Source: Paenibacillus tengchongensis
GTDB lineage: Bacteria > Bacillota > Bacilli > Paenibacillales > Paenibacillaceae
Length of the DNA: 61,134 nucleotides
Reading direction: 5' to 3'
Assembly: GCF_008973665.1 (NCBI RefSeq)
Contig: NZ_WACP01000023.1
Location: 1 to 61,134, forward strand
Below, piece by piece: positions 23,500 through 32,981 of this stretch. The stretch's first letter is position 1. The number at the start of each line of letters is the position of its first letter. The position numbers and the translations under genes are program-made. Under the pieces are notes generated by a model, which saw nothing but the letters and a program-made list of their open reading frames with translations, made no database searches and was not told the DNA's origin.

Positions 23500-23730
23500 A
23501 TGGCAATACACTATGTATGCCGGCATTGCCGGACCTATCTCGGAAGCATTGATAGAAGCAAGTTTACGGAGATGCAGCTGGGGCTGCAATACCTGACCCC
23601 CGCGGAGCGCAGAGATATCATAGCCTATGATGCAGACGGTGAGATTACGGTCAGGGTAACCTGCGATTACTGCAAGGAAGCCTTGGACAACAACCCGGAG
23701 CTCAGCCTGCTGGCCAGCCCGCTTCAGTAA
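23500..23730 (+). CDS. fin: Fin, anti-sigma-F factor
   Basis: A 76-residue Fin/YabK protein, which inhibits sigma-F so that the forespore can pass to sigma-G. It shows two zinc-knuckle pairs, CRHCRTYLG near residue 8 and CDYCKEAL near residue 58, with a middle block FTEMQLGLQYLTPAERRDII that matches the family. ATG at 23500 follows AGGAGG. It has a terminator behind it. With csfB at 1590, the window carries two regulators of the forespore sigma handover. Confidence 0.92.
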   Translation: MAIHYVCRHCRTYLGSIDRSKFTEMQLGLQYLTPAERRDIIAYDADGEITVRVTCDYCKEALDNNPELSLLASPLQ

Positions 23731-23763
23731 AGGCAGAAGCGGCCGGCTTCTATTGCCATCCGC

Positions 23764-23794
23764 AAGCCTTGGCTTTTTTGCCGAGGCTTGTTTT
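23764..23794 (+). terminator. terminator after fin
   Basis: AAGCCTTGGC pairs with GCCGAGGCTT (one mismatch or wobble) with a T6 loop, followed by GTTTT. Confidence 0.75.
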
Positions 23795-23868
23795 CCATAT
23801 CTAATCATAACAGGCACAGGCGAAGGAAGACCGCACCCTTGGAACCTGTTTAGTAAGAGAGGTGTTCT

Positions 23869-26800
23869 TTGTTGTTACAAGGTCTTATAGAGGCATTTTC
23901 TAAAGATACCGATTTTCAGTCCATTGTCCGTGGCATCGGCGCAGGCATGAAGGAGCAGCTGATATCCGGCTTATCCGGCTCAGCCAGACAAATTATGCTG
24001 GCTGCGCTGCATGAGGAAACAGAGCGTCCGCTGCTCGTAGTCACCCACAATATGTTCTCCGCCCAGAAAATCGCCGAGGATTTGCAGGAAGCGCTTTCCG
24101 CAGATCGGGTGCTGCTCTACCCGGCCAATGAACTGGTCGCCGCGGAGGCGGCCGTCTCCAGTCCGGAGACACTGGCGCAGCGGATTGAATTGTTGACCAA
24201 ATGCGCCCAGGGCTTCCGGGGCGTTGTTGTCGTGCCTTATTCGGGCGTGCGGCGGCTGCTCCCTTCGCCCCAGGTGATGGCCGAAGCCCAGCTGACGGTG
24301 GCCCAGGATGGCACCCTCATTCTGGATGAATTTTTGAAAGACATGATTAAGATGGGCTACGAGCGCGTAGAACGGGTGGAGAACCGCGGTGAGCTTAGCG
24401 TACGCGGCGGTATCATTGACTTTTACCCGATGACTTCAGCCCTGGCTTACCGGGTGGAGCTGTTTGACGAAGAGGTCGATTCGATCCGGACCTTCGATCC
24501 GGCTGATCAGCGCTCTATCGACAAGGTACGCAGTGTGAAGATCAGTCCGGCCAAGGAGATTATTGCCGACAATTCGCGTCTGGACAACGCTTCAACGGAA
24601 GCGGCCGCCATGCTGGAGCGTCAGCTGGAGAAAATGACCGACCGTCAGGCGAAGCTGCGCCTGCGTGAGGAAATGGGCCGGGAGCTGGAAATGCTGCGGC
24701 AGAATACTTATTTTCCGGAAATCTATAAATATATCAGCCTGCTGTACCCCGAGCGGACGCATCTGTATGATTACATGGCGCAGGATACGCTGCTGATTCT
24801 GGACGAACCCGCCCGGCTGCTGGAGACGGCGAAGCAGCTTGAACGCGATGAGTCGGAGTGGAATCTGCATCTGCTGCAGAACGGCAAAACACTGCCCGAT
24901 CTGGATCTTTCCGTCGATAATGATGCGATTATGTATCAGCGGCCGTTTCAGAGCCTGTTCATGTCGATTTTCCTGCGTCAGGTGCCGCATATCCAGCCCC
25001 AGAACATTCTGGGCTTCATCAGCCGGGGAATGCAGGATTTCCACGGCCAGATGAATGTGCTCAAAGCCGAAATGGAGCGCTGGCATAAATCAGGTGTGCA
25101 GGTTATTATGCTGGCAGGGTCTGAGGAGCGGACCGAGCGCATCCGCCGTGTCCTGTACGATTACGGCATTGAGGAGCCGACGATTCTGCAGGGCAATCTG
25201 GGCTCTGGCTTTGAACTGCCTTCCATCCATCTGGCTGTAATTACCGAGGGCGAAATGTTCTCCCAGAAGCAGCGGAAGGCCCGCAAGGTATCCTCCAAAG
25301 GGATGGACAATGCCGAACGGATCAAGAGCTATACAGAGCTGAAAATCGGCGATTATGTGGTGCATCAGAATCACGGGATCGGCAAATATATGGGGATCGG
25401 CACGCTGGAAGTAAGCGGTATTCACCGTGATTACATGCATATTATGTATGCCGGAGGCGATAAGCTGTCCGTGCCGATTGACCAGATCGACCTGATTCAG
25501 AAGTATGTCGGATCGGAAGATAAAGAGCCGAAGGTTTATAAGCTGGGCGGCAATGAATGGTCACGCGTGACGAGCAAAGTCCGCCACTCCGTACAGGATA
25601 TTGCCGATGATCTGATTAAGCTGTACGCGGAGCGTCAGAGCGCTCTTGGCTATGCCTTTGAGAAGGATACACAGGAGCAGCGCGAGTTCGAAGAGATGTT
25701 CCCTTACGAGGAGACCCGAGACCAGCTGCGGGCGATTGAGGAAATCAAAAAGGACATGGAGCAGAACCGGCCGATGGACCGGCTACTGTGCGGCGACGTC
25801 GGTTACGGCAAGACAGAGGTTGCTGTCCGCGCTGCCTTTAAGGCTGCAATCGAGGGCAAGCAGGTAGCGATACTGGTGCCGACGACAATTCTGGCACAGC
25901 AGCATTATGAGACCTTCCGCGAGCGCTTCGCCAATTATCCGCTGAATATCCAGGTGCTCAGCCGCTTCCGCAGCCGCAAAGAGCAGAATGAGACGATTAA
26001 AGGCGTGCGTCAGGGCACGATCGACGTGGTTATCGGCACGCACCGGCTGCTCTCGCAGGATATGGTCTTTAAGGATCTCGGCCTGCTGATCGTTGACGAA
26101 GAGCAGCGGTTCGGTGTCACGCACAAAGAAAAGCTGAAAAAGCTCAAGACCAATGTCGATGTGCTTACGCTGACCGCGACGCCGATTCCCCGGACGCTTC
26201 ATATGTCGATGCTGGGCGTGCGCGATCTGTCGGTTATTGAGACGCCGCCGGAGAACCGTTTTCCGGTACAGACCTATGTGGTCGAGTACAGCCAGACGCT
26301 GGTCCGGGAGGCCGTTGAACGCGAGCTGGCCCGGGGCGGACAGGTGTACTATCTGTATAACCGCGTGCAGGGCATTCAGGAAATGGCCGCTCAGATTTCC
26401 ATGCTTGTTCCGGAAGCGCGAGTGGGCATCGGACACGGCCAAATGTCGGAATCGGAGCTGGAGAAGACCATTCTCGACTTCCTGGACGGAGAATACGATG
26501 TGCTGGTCAGTACCAGCATCATCGAGACCGGGGTGGATATTCCAAACGTCAATACGCTGATCGTCCATGATGCAGACAAAATGGGCCTGTCCCAGCTGTA
26601 CCAGCTGCGCGGGCGTGTGGGCCGGTCGAACCGGATCGCTTATGCCTATTTCACTTACCAGCGGGACAAGGTGCTGACAGAGGTGGCCGAGAAGCGCCTG
26701 CAGTCGATTAAGGAATTCACCGAGCTCGGCTCCGGCTTCAAGATTGCGATGCGCGACTTGTCGATCCGCGGGGCCGGCAATCTGCTGGGAGCTGAACAGC

Positions 26801-27399
26801 ATGGCTTTATCGCCTCCGTCGGCTTCGATCTCTACTCGCAGATGCTTGCGGAGGAAATCCGCAAACGGAAGGTAACCGTGCTCGGGGAAGAGGACTCCTC
26901 TCTCAAACAGGGCAACACCGTTATCGATCTGTCGATTGACGCGTATCTTCCGTCCGAGTATATTTACGACAGCATTCAGAAAATTGAAATCTATAAGAAG
27001 GTTGCCGCCGTCTCAACCTTTGAGGATGCCGCGGAGCTGGAGGATGAGCTGCTTGACCGGTTCGGCGAGCTGCCGGAAGCCGTGGTCAATCTGCTGTCTG
27101 TTGCCCGGCTCAAGGTGTACGGCAAGTTGTATGGCCTCGAGTCGATCATCCGTAAGGGTGATGAGGTTGCACTCAATTTGTATGAGGACAGCATAGGCGC
27201 TTTTGACACTGCAAAGCTTGCCAAGGTTGGCAATAGCTTCGAAAGACGTGTACAATTTGATAAAGAGGCCAAGGCCAGTATTCGGATCAAGGCCAAGGAC
27301 CTCAGCGACAGGGATCTGCTTGAGCTGCTGGAGAAATTTCTGGAGGCGGCCAAACAGTCTTTAAAATTGAAGGGAGAACTTCATAATGCCATCAAATAA
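23869..27399 (+). CDS. mfd: transcription-repair coupling factor
   Basis: A 1176-residue Mfd translocase that removes stalled RNA polymerase and recruits UvrAB. The UvrB-like region fills residues 1-400, the RNA-polymerase-interaction domain about 490-560 (GDYVVHQNHGIGKYMGI), and the RecG-like motor has the P-loop CGDVGYGKTEVAVRAAF at about 643, LLIVDEEQRFGV at about 740 and TATPIPRTLHMS. The LRGRVGRSNRIAYAYF helicase motif and a C-terminal TRCF domain follow. The start is one of two adjacent TTG codons (23869 or 23872) behind AGAGAGGTG. Its end overlaps the next gene by 14 bases. Confidence 0.97.
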   Translation: MLLQGLIEAFSKDTDFQSIVRGIGAGMKEQLISGLSGSARQIMLAALHEETERPLLVVTHNMFSAQKIAEDLQEALSADRVLLYPANELVAAEAAVSSPETLAQRIELLTKCAQGFRGVVVVPYSGVRRLLPSPQVMAEAQLTVAQDGTLILDEFLKDMIKMGYERVERVENRGELSVRGGIIDFYPMTSALAYRVELFDEEVDSIRTFDPADQRSIDKVRSVKISPAKEIIADNSRLDNASTEAAAMLERQLEKMTDRQAKLRLREEMGRELEMLRQNTYFPEIYKYISLLYPERTHLYDYMAQDTLLILDEPARLLETAKQLERDESEWNLHLLQNGKTLPDLDLSVDNDAIMYQRPFQSLFMSIFLRQVPHIQPQNILGFISRGMQDFHGQMNVLKAEMERWHKSGVQVIMLAGSEERTERIRRVLYDYGIEEPTILQGNLGSGFELPSIHLAVITEGEMFSQKQRKARKVSSKGMDNAERIKSYTELKIGDYVVHQNHGIGKYMGIGTLEVSGIHRDYMHIMYAGGDKLSVPIDQIDLIQKYVGSEDKEPKVYKLGGNEWSRVTSKVRHSVQDIADDLIKLYAERQSALGYAFEKDTQEQREFEEMFPYEETRDQLRAIEEIKKDMEQNRPMDRLLCGDVGYGKTEVAVRAAFKAAIEGKQVAILVPTTILAQQHYETFRERFANYPLNIQVLSRFRSRKEQNETIKGVRQGTIDVVIGTHRLLSQDMVFKDLGLLIVDEEQRFGVTHKEKLKKLKTNVDVLTLTATPIPRTLHMSMLGVRDLSVIETPPENRFPVQTYVVEYSQTLVREAVERELARGGQVYYLYNRVQGIQEMAAQISMLVPEARVGIGHGQMSESELEKTILDFLDGEYDVLVSTSIIETGVDIPNVNTLIVHDADKMGLSQLYQLRGRVGRSNRIAYAYFTYQRDKVLTEVAEKRLQSIKEFTELGSGFKIAMRDLSIRGAGNLLGAEQHGFIASVGFDLYSQMLAEEIRKRKVTVLGEEDSSLKQGNTVIDLSIDAYLPSEYIYDSIQKIEIYKKVAAVSTFEDAAELEDELLDRFGELPEAVVNLLSVARLKVYGKLYGLESIIRKGDEVALNLYEDSIGAFDTAKLAKVGNSFERRVQFDKEAKASIRIKAKDLSDRDLLELLEKFLEAAKQSLKLKGELHNAIK

Positions 27400-28450
27400 A
27401 CAAAAACCGTGGAAGGTGCTGCTAGTAACGCTTGCGGCCGCCGTTTCCTTTTCCATGCTTGCCGCTTGCGGCAACGGTAACAATAACAATAACGCCGAGG
27501 ACAACACTGCGGCTGTAGCCACGTATAAAGAAGGAACGATCACCGAGAAGGAATTTGATCAGGATACCCGGGTGATGAAATTCCTCTCGCCTCAGCAAGC
27601 TGCCTACCTGGAGATCGATGCCTTCAAAGAATCGATTCTGAAGCAGGAGGTTGCCTTTGAATATCTGGCGAACCAGGCAACGGATGAAGCCAAGAAGCAG
27701 GCCGAAGAAGAAGCCGACAAACAGGTGGCGGCCCTGAAGGATGGGCTTGGTGACACCTACGAAGACAGCCTGAAGCAGGCCAATGTAACCGAGGCGGAGA
27801 TTAAAGCCTACATGCTGCGGGTGCTCACGGTGTATCAGGATATGCTGCTCAAACTTACCGACGATGAAGTGAAGACGGAATTTGAAGCGACCAAGGGTGA
27901 TTACACCGTAGCCACACTGCGGCATGTGCTAATTGCACTGACCGACTCCGAAGGCAAGGAGCGTACCGAAGAGGATGCGCTGAAACGTGCCAACGAAGCC
28001 AAAGCGAAGCTGGACGGCGGCGCCGATTTCGCTGAGGTTGTTAAAGAATACTCCGACGACACCTCTTCTGTAGAAGCGGGAGGGCAATACAAGGATAAAG
28101 AGCTGGGCACGTTTGTGGAAGGGTTTAAGGAGGCTGCACAGACGCAGCCACTCAATACAGTTGGCGATCCGGTGCAGTCCGTCTACGGATACCACATTAT
28201 CGAGGTGGAAGCCCGTAAGGAAGCGACCTACGATACACTGACTGAGGAGCAGCTGCAGTCCGTTAAGAGCACAGCGGCCTCGAACAACCTGGAATTGTTC
28301 CTGGAGAACGATCTGGACAGTCTGGAGATCACGATCAACCTGCCGAAGAGCTCGGCGGCGGCTGATGAGTCCGGGGCAACTGCAGCGCCATCCGCATCTG
28401 CAGAACCATCGGCAGAAGCATCGCCGGCGGCAACCGAAGCGGCCGAGTAA
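27386..28450 (+). CDS. PrsA/SurA-like lipoprotein foldase (parvulin-type)
   Basis: A 354-residue exported peptidyl-prolyl isomerase. Residues 1-26 form a lipoprotein signal with lipobox LAAC, followed by an Asn-rich stretch. A SurA-like helical N-domain (about 45-165) holds many Glu/Lys. The parvulin domain spans about 170-275 (LRHVLIALTDSEGKE, FAEVVKEYSDD, GGQYKDKELGTF, YGYHIIEVEAR). The tail is low-complexity Ala/Pro/Ser/Glu. The ATG lies inside the mfd end (14-base overlap) behind GAAGGGAG, so it is co-transcribed with and probably coupled to mfd. It is absent from this place in B. subtilis. Confidence 0.88.
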   Translation: MPSNKQKPWKVLLVTLAAAVSFSMLAACGNGNNNNNAEDNTAAVATYKEGTITEKEFDQDTRVMKFLSPQQAAYLEIDAFKESILKQEVAFEYLANQATDEAKKQAEEEADKQVAALKDGLGDTYEDSLKQANVTEAEIKAYMLRVLTVYQDMLLKLTDDEVKTEFEATKGDYTVATLRHVLIALTDSEGKERTEEDALKRANEAKAKLDGGADFAEVVKEYSDDTSSVEAGGQYKDKELGTFVEGFKEAAQTQPLNTVGDPVQSVYGYHIIEVEARKEATYDTLTEEQLQSVKSTAASNNLELFLENDLDSLEITINLPKSSAAADESGATAAPSASAEPSAEASPAATEAAE

Positions 28451-28462
28451 CTTAAACATTAG

Positions 28463-28498
28463 GACAAGCCATTCCCGAAAGACCGGGGATGGCTTGTT
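28463..28498 (+). terminator. hairpin after the foldase gene
   Basis: ACAAGCCATtCCC pairs with GGGgATGGCTTGT, but few T follow, so termination is uncertain. Confidence 0.5.
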
Positions 28499-28621
28499 CG
28501 GTTTAGGCCAGCCATTTAGACAGCGGCTTATGGAAGAGATGCTGGGGACTATGTATAAGGAACTGGGAAGAGATGAATACTATGGGCAGAAATTACGATA
28601 AAGCACTGGGATTATCCTTTC

Positions 28622-28650
28622 CCATAATGGACAGTAGTTGGACCATACTT
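28622..28650 (+). promoter_or_regulatory. candidate sigma-G promoter of spoVT
   Basis: CCATA (28622-28626), 17 bases, CATACTT (28644-28650): near-matches to the sigma-G pattern, about 27 bases before the spoVT ATG. spoVT is sigma-G dependent in B. subtilis. Confidence 0.4.
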
Positions 28651-28676
28651 CTTAAGAAAGCGGGGCAACATGTGAA

Positions 28677-29219
28677 ATGAAAGCTACTGGAATTGTTCGC
28701 CGTATTGATGACCTCGGCCGTGTGGTAATCCCGAAAGAGATCAGACGCACGCTGCGTATCCGTGAAGGCGATCCGCTTGAAATATTTGTCGATCGCGACG
28801 GTGAAGTCATATTGAAGAAATACTCCCCCATCGGGGAACTGGGCGATTTCGCCAAGGAGTATGCGGAGTCGCTGTATGAAGGAACCGGGCATATTACCAT
28901 GATTACCGACCGCGACAGCTTCATAGCACTGGCCGGGGGCTCAAAGAAGGATTATCTGGACAAGCCGGTGGGTGCGCTGCTGGAAAAGGTTATGGAGAAC
29001 CGCAAAACTGTCCTGGAAACGAACAGCGGTACTTACGATATCGGCAAGGAGCATTCGGAAGCGGTATCAAGTTATGTAGCAGCGCCAATTATCTCCAGCG
29101 GCGATCCGATCGGATGCGTGGTGCTGGTCAACAAGGATGAATCCGTAAAGATGTCGCAGCTGGAAATCAAAATGTCTGAAACGGCTGCAGCGTTCCTCGG
29201 CAAACAAATGGAGCAATAA
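28677..29219 (+). CDS. spoVT: stage V sporulation regulator SpoVT
   Basis: A 180-residue forespore transcription regulator that tunes sigma-G genes. Residues 1-50 are an AbrB-type domain (MKATGIVRRIDDLGRVVIP, then LRIREGDPLEIFVDRD), closely resembling AbrB at 9387-9641. The remainder is a GAF-like domain (HITMITDRDSFIALAGGSKK, then APIISSGDPIGCVVLVNKD). Length is normal. The ATG at 28677 has only a weak ribosome site. Confidence 0.96.
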   Translation: MKATGIVRRIDDLGRVVIPKEIRRTLRIREGDPLEIFVDRDGEVILKKYSPIGELGDFAKEYAESLYEGTGHITMITDRDSFIALAGGSKKDYLDKPVGALLEKVMENRKTVLETNSGTYDIGKEHSEAVSSYVAAPIISSGDPIGCVVLVNKDESVKMSQLEIKMSETAAAFLGKQMEQ

Positions 29220-29234
29220 CATCGCGCTCTATGG

Positions 29235-29283
29235 AATCCCGTTTTCCTTTGGTATGATGTTCAAAGGGGAAAACGGGATTTTG
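29235..29283 (+). terminator. terminator after spoVT
   Basis: AATCCCGTTTTCCTTTG pairs with CAAAGGGGAAAACGGGATT (two extra bases) followed by TTG. The stem is long and strong but the T-run is short. Confidence 0.8.
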
Positions 29284-29362
29284 TCGTTTCCCGCGCATTC
29301 TTGCGCTATAATATAGAAATTGATTCCATTATGGCAGTTATCGCTGTAGAAGCAGGTATCTT

Positions 29363-31048
29363 ATGAATTCAAATCATCCAGGCTCCAAATTGCTGCAGGG
29401 CGCTTTTATTCTTAGTGCGGCGGCCATTATTTCCAAGCTGATCGGCACCCTCCAGAAGATTCCGCTGCAGAACTTAGGTGGCGATGCGGTATTCGGTATT
29501 TACAATACAGTCAATCCGCTGTATACGATGCTCCTGACGGCAGCAATGCTGGGGCTTCCTTCCGCCCTCTCCAAGTTTGTGGCCGAAGCGGCTGCGGGCG
29601 GCGATCCGAAGGAAGGCCGCCGGCTGCTGCGCCTCACGGCTGCCCTGACGGCTGCCAGCGGCATCGCGGCGGGGCTGCTCACCTTTGCCGGTGCGCCGCT
29701 GATTGCACTGCTGATCGGCAACTCCCATGTAATACCGGCGCTTCGCTGCAGTGCCTTGGGACTCGCCGTAGTCCCGGCTATGGCGGCCCTGCGCGGATAT
29801 TTTCAGGGACTGCATAACATGGTGCCTACAGCGGTCTCACAGGTTGTCGAACAATCGGTGCGCGTAGTAGTCATGGTTGCGCTACTCTTATACATGACCC
29901 GGAACGGGGCAAGTGCGGCGAACATTGCCGCCGGTGCACTCGTAGGCTCAGCCGGCGGCGGGTTGGCCGGACTGGCCGTGATGCTGCTCTACATGCGGCG
30001 GCACCGTCGTCATGAAGGGGCGGAAGAACTGACCGCAGCCTCTGTAGAGGGAGCGGCTTCCCTCCGGCAGCAGGAGAAGGCGCCAGGGCCAATATCTGCG
30101 CCGCACGCTAAAGAACGGCGCGCTACGGTCCGCCGCCTGCTGGCCTATGGGCTGCCGGTGATGCTGAGCGCCCTAGCTGTACCGCTGATCGGCCTTGTAG
30201 ACGTGTTCACCGTGCCCCGCCTGCTGTCCGCCAGCCACGGGGAAGCGGCGGCGATGAGCCAGTTCGGCATCTATAACCGCGGATTACCGCTGGTGCAGAT
30301 CGTCACAATGCTGGCGACCTCGCTCTCGGTGGTCTTTATCCCGGCGCTGGCGGAGGCCAAGTACCGCGGCGACCTGGGGCTGATCCGGCTGCGCTGCAGC
30401 CTGTCGCTGCGCTGGTTCTGGCTGCTCGGCTTGGCCGCCTCCGTAGGCCTGGCCGTGCTGGCAGCGCCAGTCAACCAGGCGCTGTACGGCGACACCGCCG
30501 GCAGCAGCACGATGATCTGGCTGGCCTTCACCGCCGCCGGCGGCACGGTCAGCATCATCTCGGCGGCGCTGCTGCAGGGCCTCGGCGCCGTGCGTGCGCC
30601 GGCGCTGCACCTCTTGGCCGCCGCGCTGCTGAAGGCGGCCCTGAACCTGCTGCTCGTGCCGCAGCAGGGCATTACCGGCGCGGCCGCCGCCAGCGTGGCC
30701 GCGCACGGGTTCGCAGCAGCGCTGAACGTGCTGCTGCTGCACCGCCAGGGCCATCTGCGGCTGCGCCTCGCAGATGCCCTGCTGAAGCCCGCGCTGCTGC
30801 TCGCGGGCCTTGCGGTGGCCGCCGGCGCCGTCAGCTACGGCACCGATGCTGCGGCCACGGCCGCGGGGCTTGGCGGCGGGCGCGCCGCTGCCCTGGCCCA
30901 GAGCCTGCTCGGCGTGCTGGCGGGCTGCCTCGCCTTTGGGGCCGGCGCGCTCGCCCTGCGGCTGCTCGGCGAGGAAGAGCTGCGCCAGCTGCCGGGCTTC
31001 GGCCCTAAGCTGGCGGACAAGCTGAAGAAGCTCCGCCTTCTGCGCTAA
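29363..31048 (+). CDS. yabM: SpoVB/YabM-like polysaccharide flippase (MOP superfamily)
   Basis: A 561-residue multi-pass membrane protein with about 14 hydrophobic segments, of the SpoVB/MurJ-like MOP flippase type that moves lipid-linked wall or polysaccharide precursors. It starts LLQGAFILSAAAIISKLIGTLQKIPL, the characteristic N-terminal block, then GIYNTVNPLYTMLLTA. The cytoplasmic loop at about 215-260 is charged. The C-terminal half is strikingly Ala/Leu-rich and GC-rich, and ends in LPGFGPKLADKLKKL, resembling a helix-hairpin-helix. Position after spoVT matches B. subtilis yabM. The substrate is unknown. Its 3' end forms half of a small tandem repeat. Confidence 0.88.
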   Translation: MNSNHPGSKLLQGAFILSAAAIISKLIGTLQKIPLQNLGGDAVFGIYNTVNPLYTMLLTAAMLGLPSALSKFVAEAAAGGDPKEGRRLLRLTAALTAASGIAAGLLTFAGAPLIALLIGNSHVIPALRCSALGLAVVPAMAALRGYFQGLHNMVPTAVSQVVEQSVRVVVMVALLLYMTRNGASAANIAAGALVGSAGGGLAGLAVMLLYMRRHRRHEGAEELTAASVEGAASLRQQEKAPGPISAPHAKERRATVRRLLAYGLPVMLSALAVPLIGLVDVFTVPRLLSASHGEAAAMSQFGIYNRGLPLVQIVTMLATSLSVVFIPALAEAKYRGDLGLIRLRCSLSLRWFWLLGLAASVGLAVLAAPVNQALYGDTAGSSTMIWLAFTAAGGTVSIISAALLQGLGAVRAPALHLLAAALLKAALNLLLVPQQGITGAAAASVAAHGFAAALNVLLLHRQGHLRLRLADALLKPALLLAGLAVAAGAVSYGTDAAATAAGLGGGRAAALAQSLLGVLAGCLAFGAGALALRLLGEEELRQLPGFGPKLADKLKKLRLLR

Positions 31049-31097
31049 GGTATTGCTTCAAATAGCTCCGCCTTCTGCACTGAAATTTGCTTCAGAT
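31029..31097 (+). repeat. tandem repeat over the yabM stop codon
   Basis: Two head-to-tail units of 35 and 34 bases, each starting AGCTCCGCCTTCTGC and ending GCTTCAAAT or GCTTCAGAT. The first unit contains the last codons and stop of yabM; the second is non-coding. Confidence 0.75.
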
Positions 31098-31189
31098 AGC
31101 CCGCTGTGCTGAGCACATCCTCGAATTTAGCGCTCGGTTACCGGGCCTTGCCTTAACAAAGAGAGAACATACCTAAGGAGTGAACAGAT

Positions 31190-32689
31190 ATGACTGCCAC
31201 ACTGACCGTAGTCGGACTCGGGTCCGGCAACCCGGACCGGCTGACCCTGGGCATCGTCAAGAGGCTGCAGTCGGCTTCCGCCGTTTATGTGCGGACTGCG
31301 GACCACCCGGCGATGTCCGCGCTGCAGGAGCTGGGGATTGCTTCGCAGTCCTTCGACAAGCTGTATGAGTCCTTGTCGTCCTTCCCTGAAGTATATGAAG
31401 CGATCACTGAACGATTGCTGGAAGCGACACGTACCGCTTCCGAGGGCACTGAGATCGTCTATGCGGTTCCCGGACATCCCATGGTGGCGGAATCCGCAGT
31501 ATCCAAGCTGCGCGAACGCTGCCCGGAGGCCGGCATTGCGCTGACGATTCTCGGCGGTGAAAGCTTCCTGGACGAAGCCTTCGTGCGGCTTGGCTTCGAT
31601 CCCATCGAAGGCTTTCAGCTGCTTGACGCTTCGGGTATCCGCAGCCATCAGCTCCAGCCGGAGCTGCACACGCTGATCGGACAGGTATACGATGGCTTTA
31701 CCGCTTCGGAAACCAAGCTGTGCCTGATGGAAATGTACCCGCCGGAGTATGAAGTGGTTGTCGGACACGCACTAGGCGTGGAGGGGGAAGAACGCATCCT
31801 GCGTGTGCCGCTGTATGAGCTCGACCGTCTGGACGGGTACGGCAACCTTTCGCTCGTATACATACCGGCCAGCCGCGAGGAAGCCTCCCGCCGCCGCACC
31901 TTTGCCCGTCTGCATGAGATTGTCGGAATCCTGCGCAGCCCGGAAGGCTGTCCGTGGGACCGTGAGCAGACCCATGAATCATTGCGCAAGAACCTGATCG
32001 AAGAAACCTATGAGGTGCTGGAGACGATTGATGAGGATGATCCGGACCACATGAGGGAGGAGCTTGGCGATCTGCTGCTGCAGATTATGCTCCATGCACA
32101 AATGGAGGAGGAGCTGGGCACCTTTAATGTCTACGATGTCATTGAAGGCCTGAACGATAAGCTGATCTTCCGCCATCCCCATGTCTTCGGCGACATGAGT
32201 GCCGGCAATGCCAAGGAAGCCTTGCAGAACTGGGAAGGAATGAAGGCGGAGGAGAAGCGGCGCAAGGGACTGCAGCCGGAGGCCGAATCGGCGCTCAGCG
32301 GCGTTCCCCGCGATCTTCCGGCACTGATGAAGGCGTACAAGCTGCAGAAGAAAGCGTCGAAGGTCGGCTTCGATTGGGACAATGCTGTCGATGTTCTGGC
32401 CAAGATCCGTGAGGAGGCCGATGAGCTGCAGGAAGCGATCGAGTCCGGGGCTCCGGCCGATGAGCAGGCGCTGGAGCTGGGCGATCTGCTGTTTGCGGCG
32501 GCGAATCTGTCCCGCTTTATCGGAGCCGATCCGGAAGAAGCGTTGACCCGTACCAACCGCAAATTCGTCTCCCGCTTCCACTATATTGAGGAGCGGCTGC
32601 GCAGCAGGGGGTCACGTCCGGAGAACAGCAGCCTGGAGGAGATGGAGCTTCTCTGGCAGGAAGCCAAGGCGCAGGAGCGCGGCGAATAG
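31190..32689 (+). CDS. mazG: YabN/MazG fusion: tetrapyrrole methylase-like domain plus nucleotide pyrophosphohydrolase
   Basis: A 499-residue two-domain protein. Residues 1-225 resemble SAM-dependent tetrapyrrole (precorrin) methylases (VVGLGSGNPDRLTLGI, AVPGHPMVAESAV, GGESFLDEAF). Residues 235-499 are two MazG domains; the first carries the metal-binding acidic pattern NLIEETYEVLETIDEDD and REELGDLLLQIMLHAQ. MazG enzymes hydrolyse NTPs to NMPs and clear aberrant nucleotides; the role of the methylase-like part is unknown. ATG at 31190 follows AAGGAGTGA. Confidence 0.92.
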   Translation: MTATLTVVGLGSGNPDRLTLGIVKRLQSASAVYVRTADHPAMSALQELGIASQSFDKLYESLSSFPEVYEAITERLLEATRTASEGTEIVYAVPGHPMVAESAVSKLRERCPEAGIALTILGGESFLDEAFVRLGFDPIEGFQLLDASGIRSHQLQPELHTLIGQVYDGFTASETKLCLMEMYPPEYEVVVGHALGVEGEERILRVPLYELDRLDGYGNLSLVYIPASREEASRRRTFARLHEIVGILRSPEGCPWDREQTHESLRKNLIEETYEVLETIDEDDPDHMREELGDLLLQIMLHAQMEEELGTFNVYDVIEGLNDKLIFRHPHVFGDMSAGNAKEALQNWEGMKAEEKRRKGLQPEAESALSGVPRDLPALMKAYKLQKKASKVGFDWDNAVDVLAKIREEADELQEAIESGAPADEQALELGDLLFAAANLSRFIGADPEEALTRTNRKFVSRFHYIEERLRSRGSRPENSSLEEMELLWQEAKAQERGE

Positions 32690-32901
32690 AATTTACTGAG
32701 ATATTGGCCCGGCATCACCAAGAAGTGCCGTATAGAGCCCGAAGGAAGCGGCAATGCTGGAAATGGGGCTTAATTCTCTGTTTGATCCGGCATGAGAGGT
32801 TTATAATGTTATAGTACCCGGGCCTGCCGTCTCCTTAAATTTTTTAAATTTCGACGGCATGCGGCAGGATTTCCGGACAGCATCAAGAATATGATAAAGA
32901 C

Positions 32902-32956
32902 GAAATGACGAGCCTGGTGGGATTTTGACAGGCAGCTCGCATTTCATTTATTTTTT
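32902..32956 (+). terminator. hairpin with T-rich tail just before hup
   Basis: GAAATG-a-CGAGC-CTG pairs with CAG-gca-GCTCG-CATTTC around a 12-base loop, followed by ATTTATTTTTT. It lies 26 bases before the HU start. Either it ends transcription from upstream or it is an attenuator or stabilising leader structure for hup. Confidence 0.6.
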
Positions 32957-32981
32957 CGTACTCTAGGAGGAACCTTAAACT

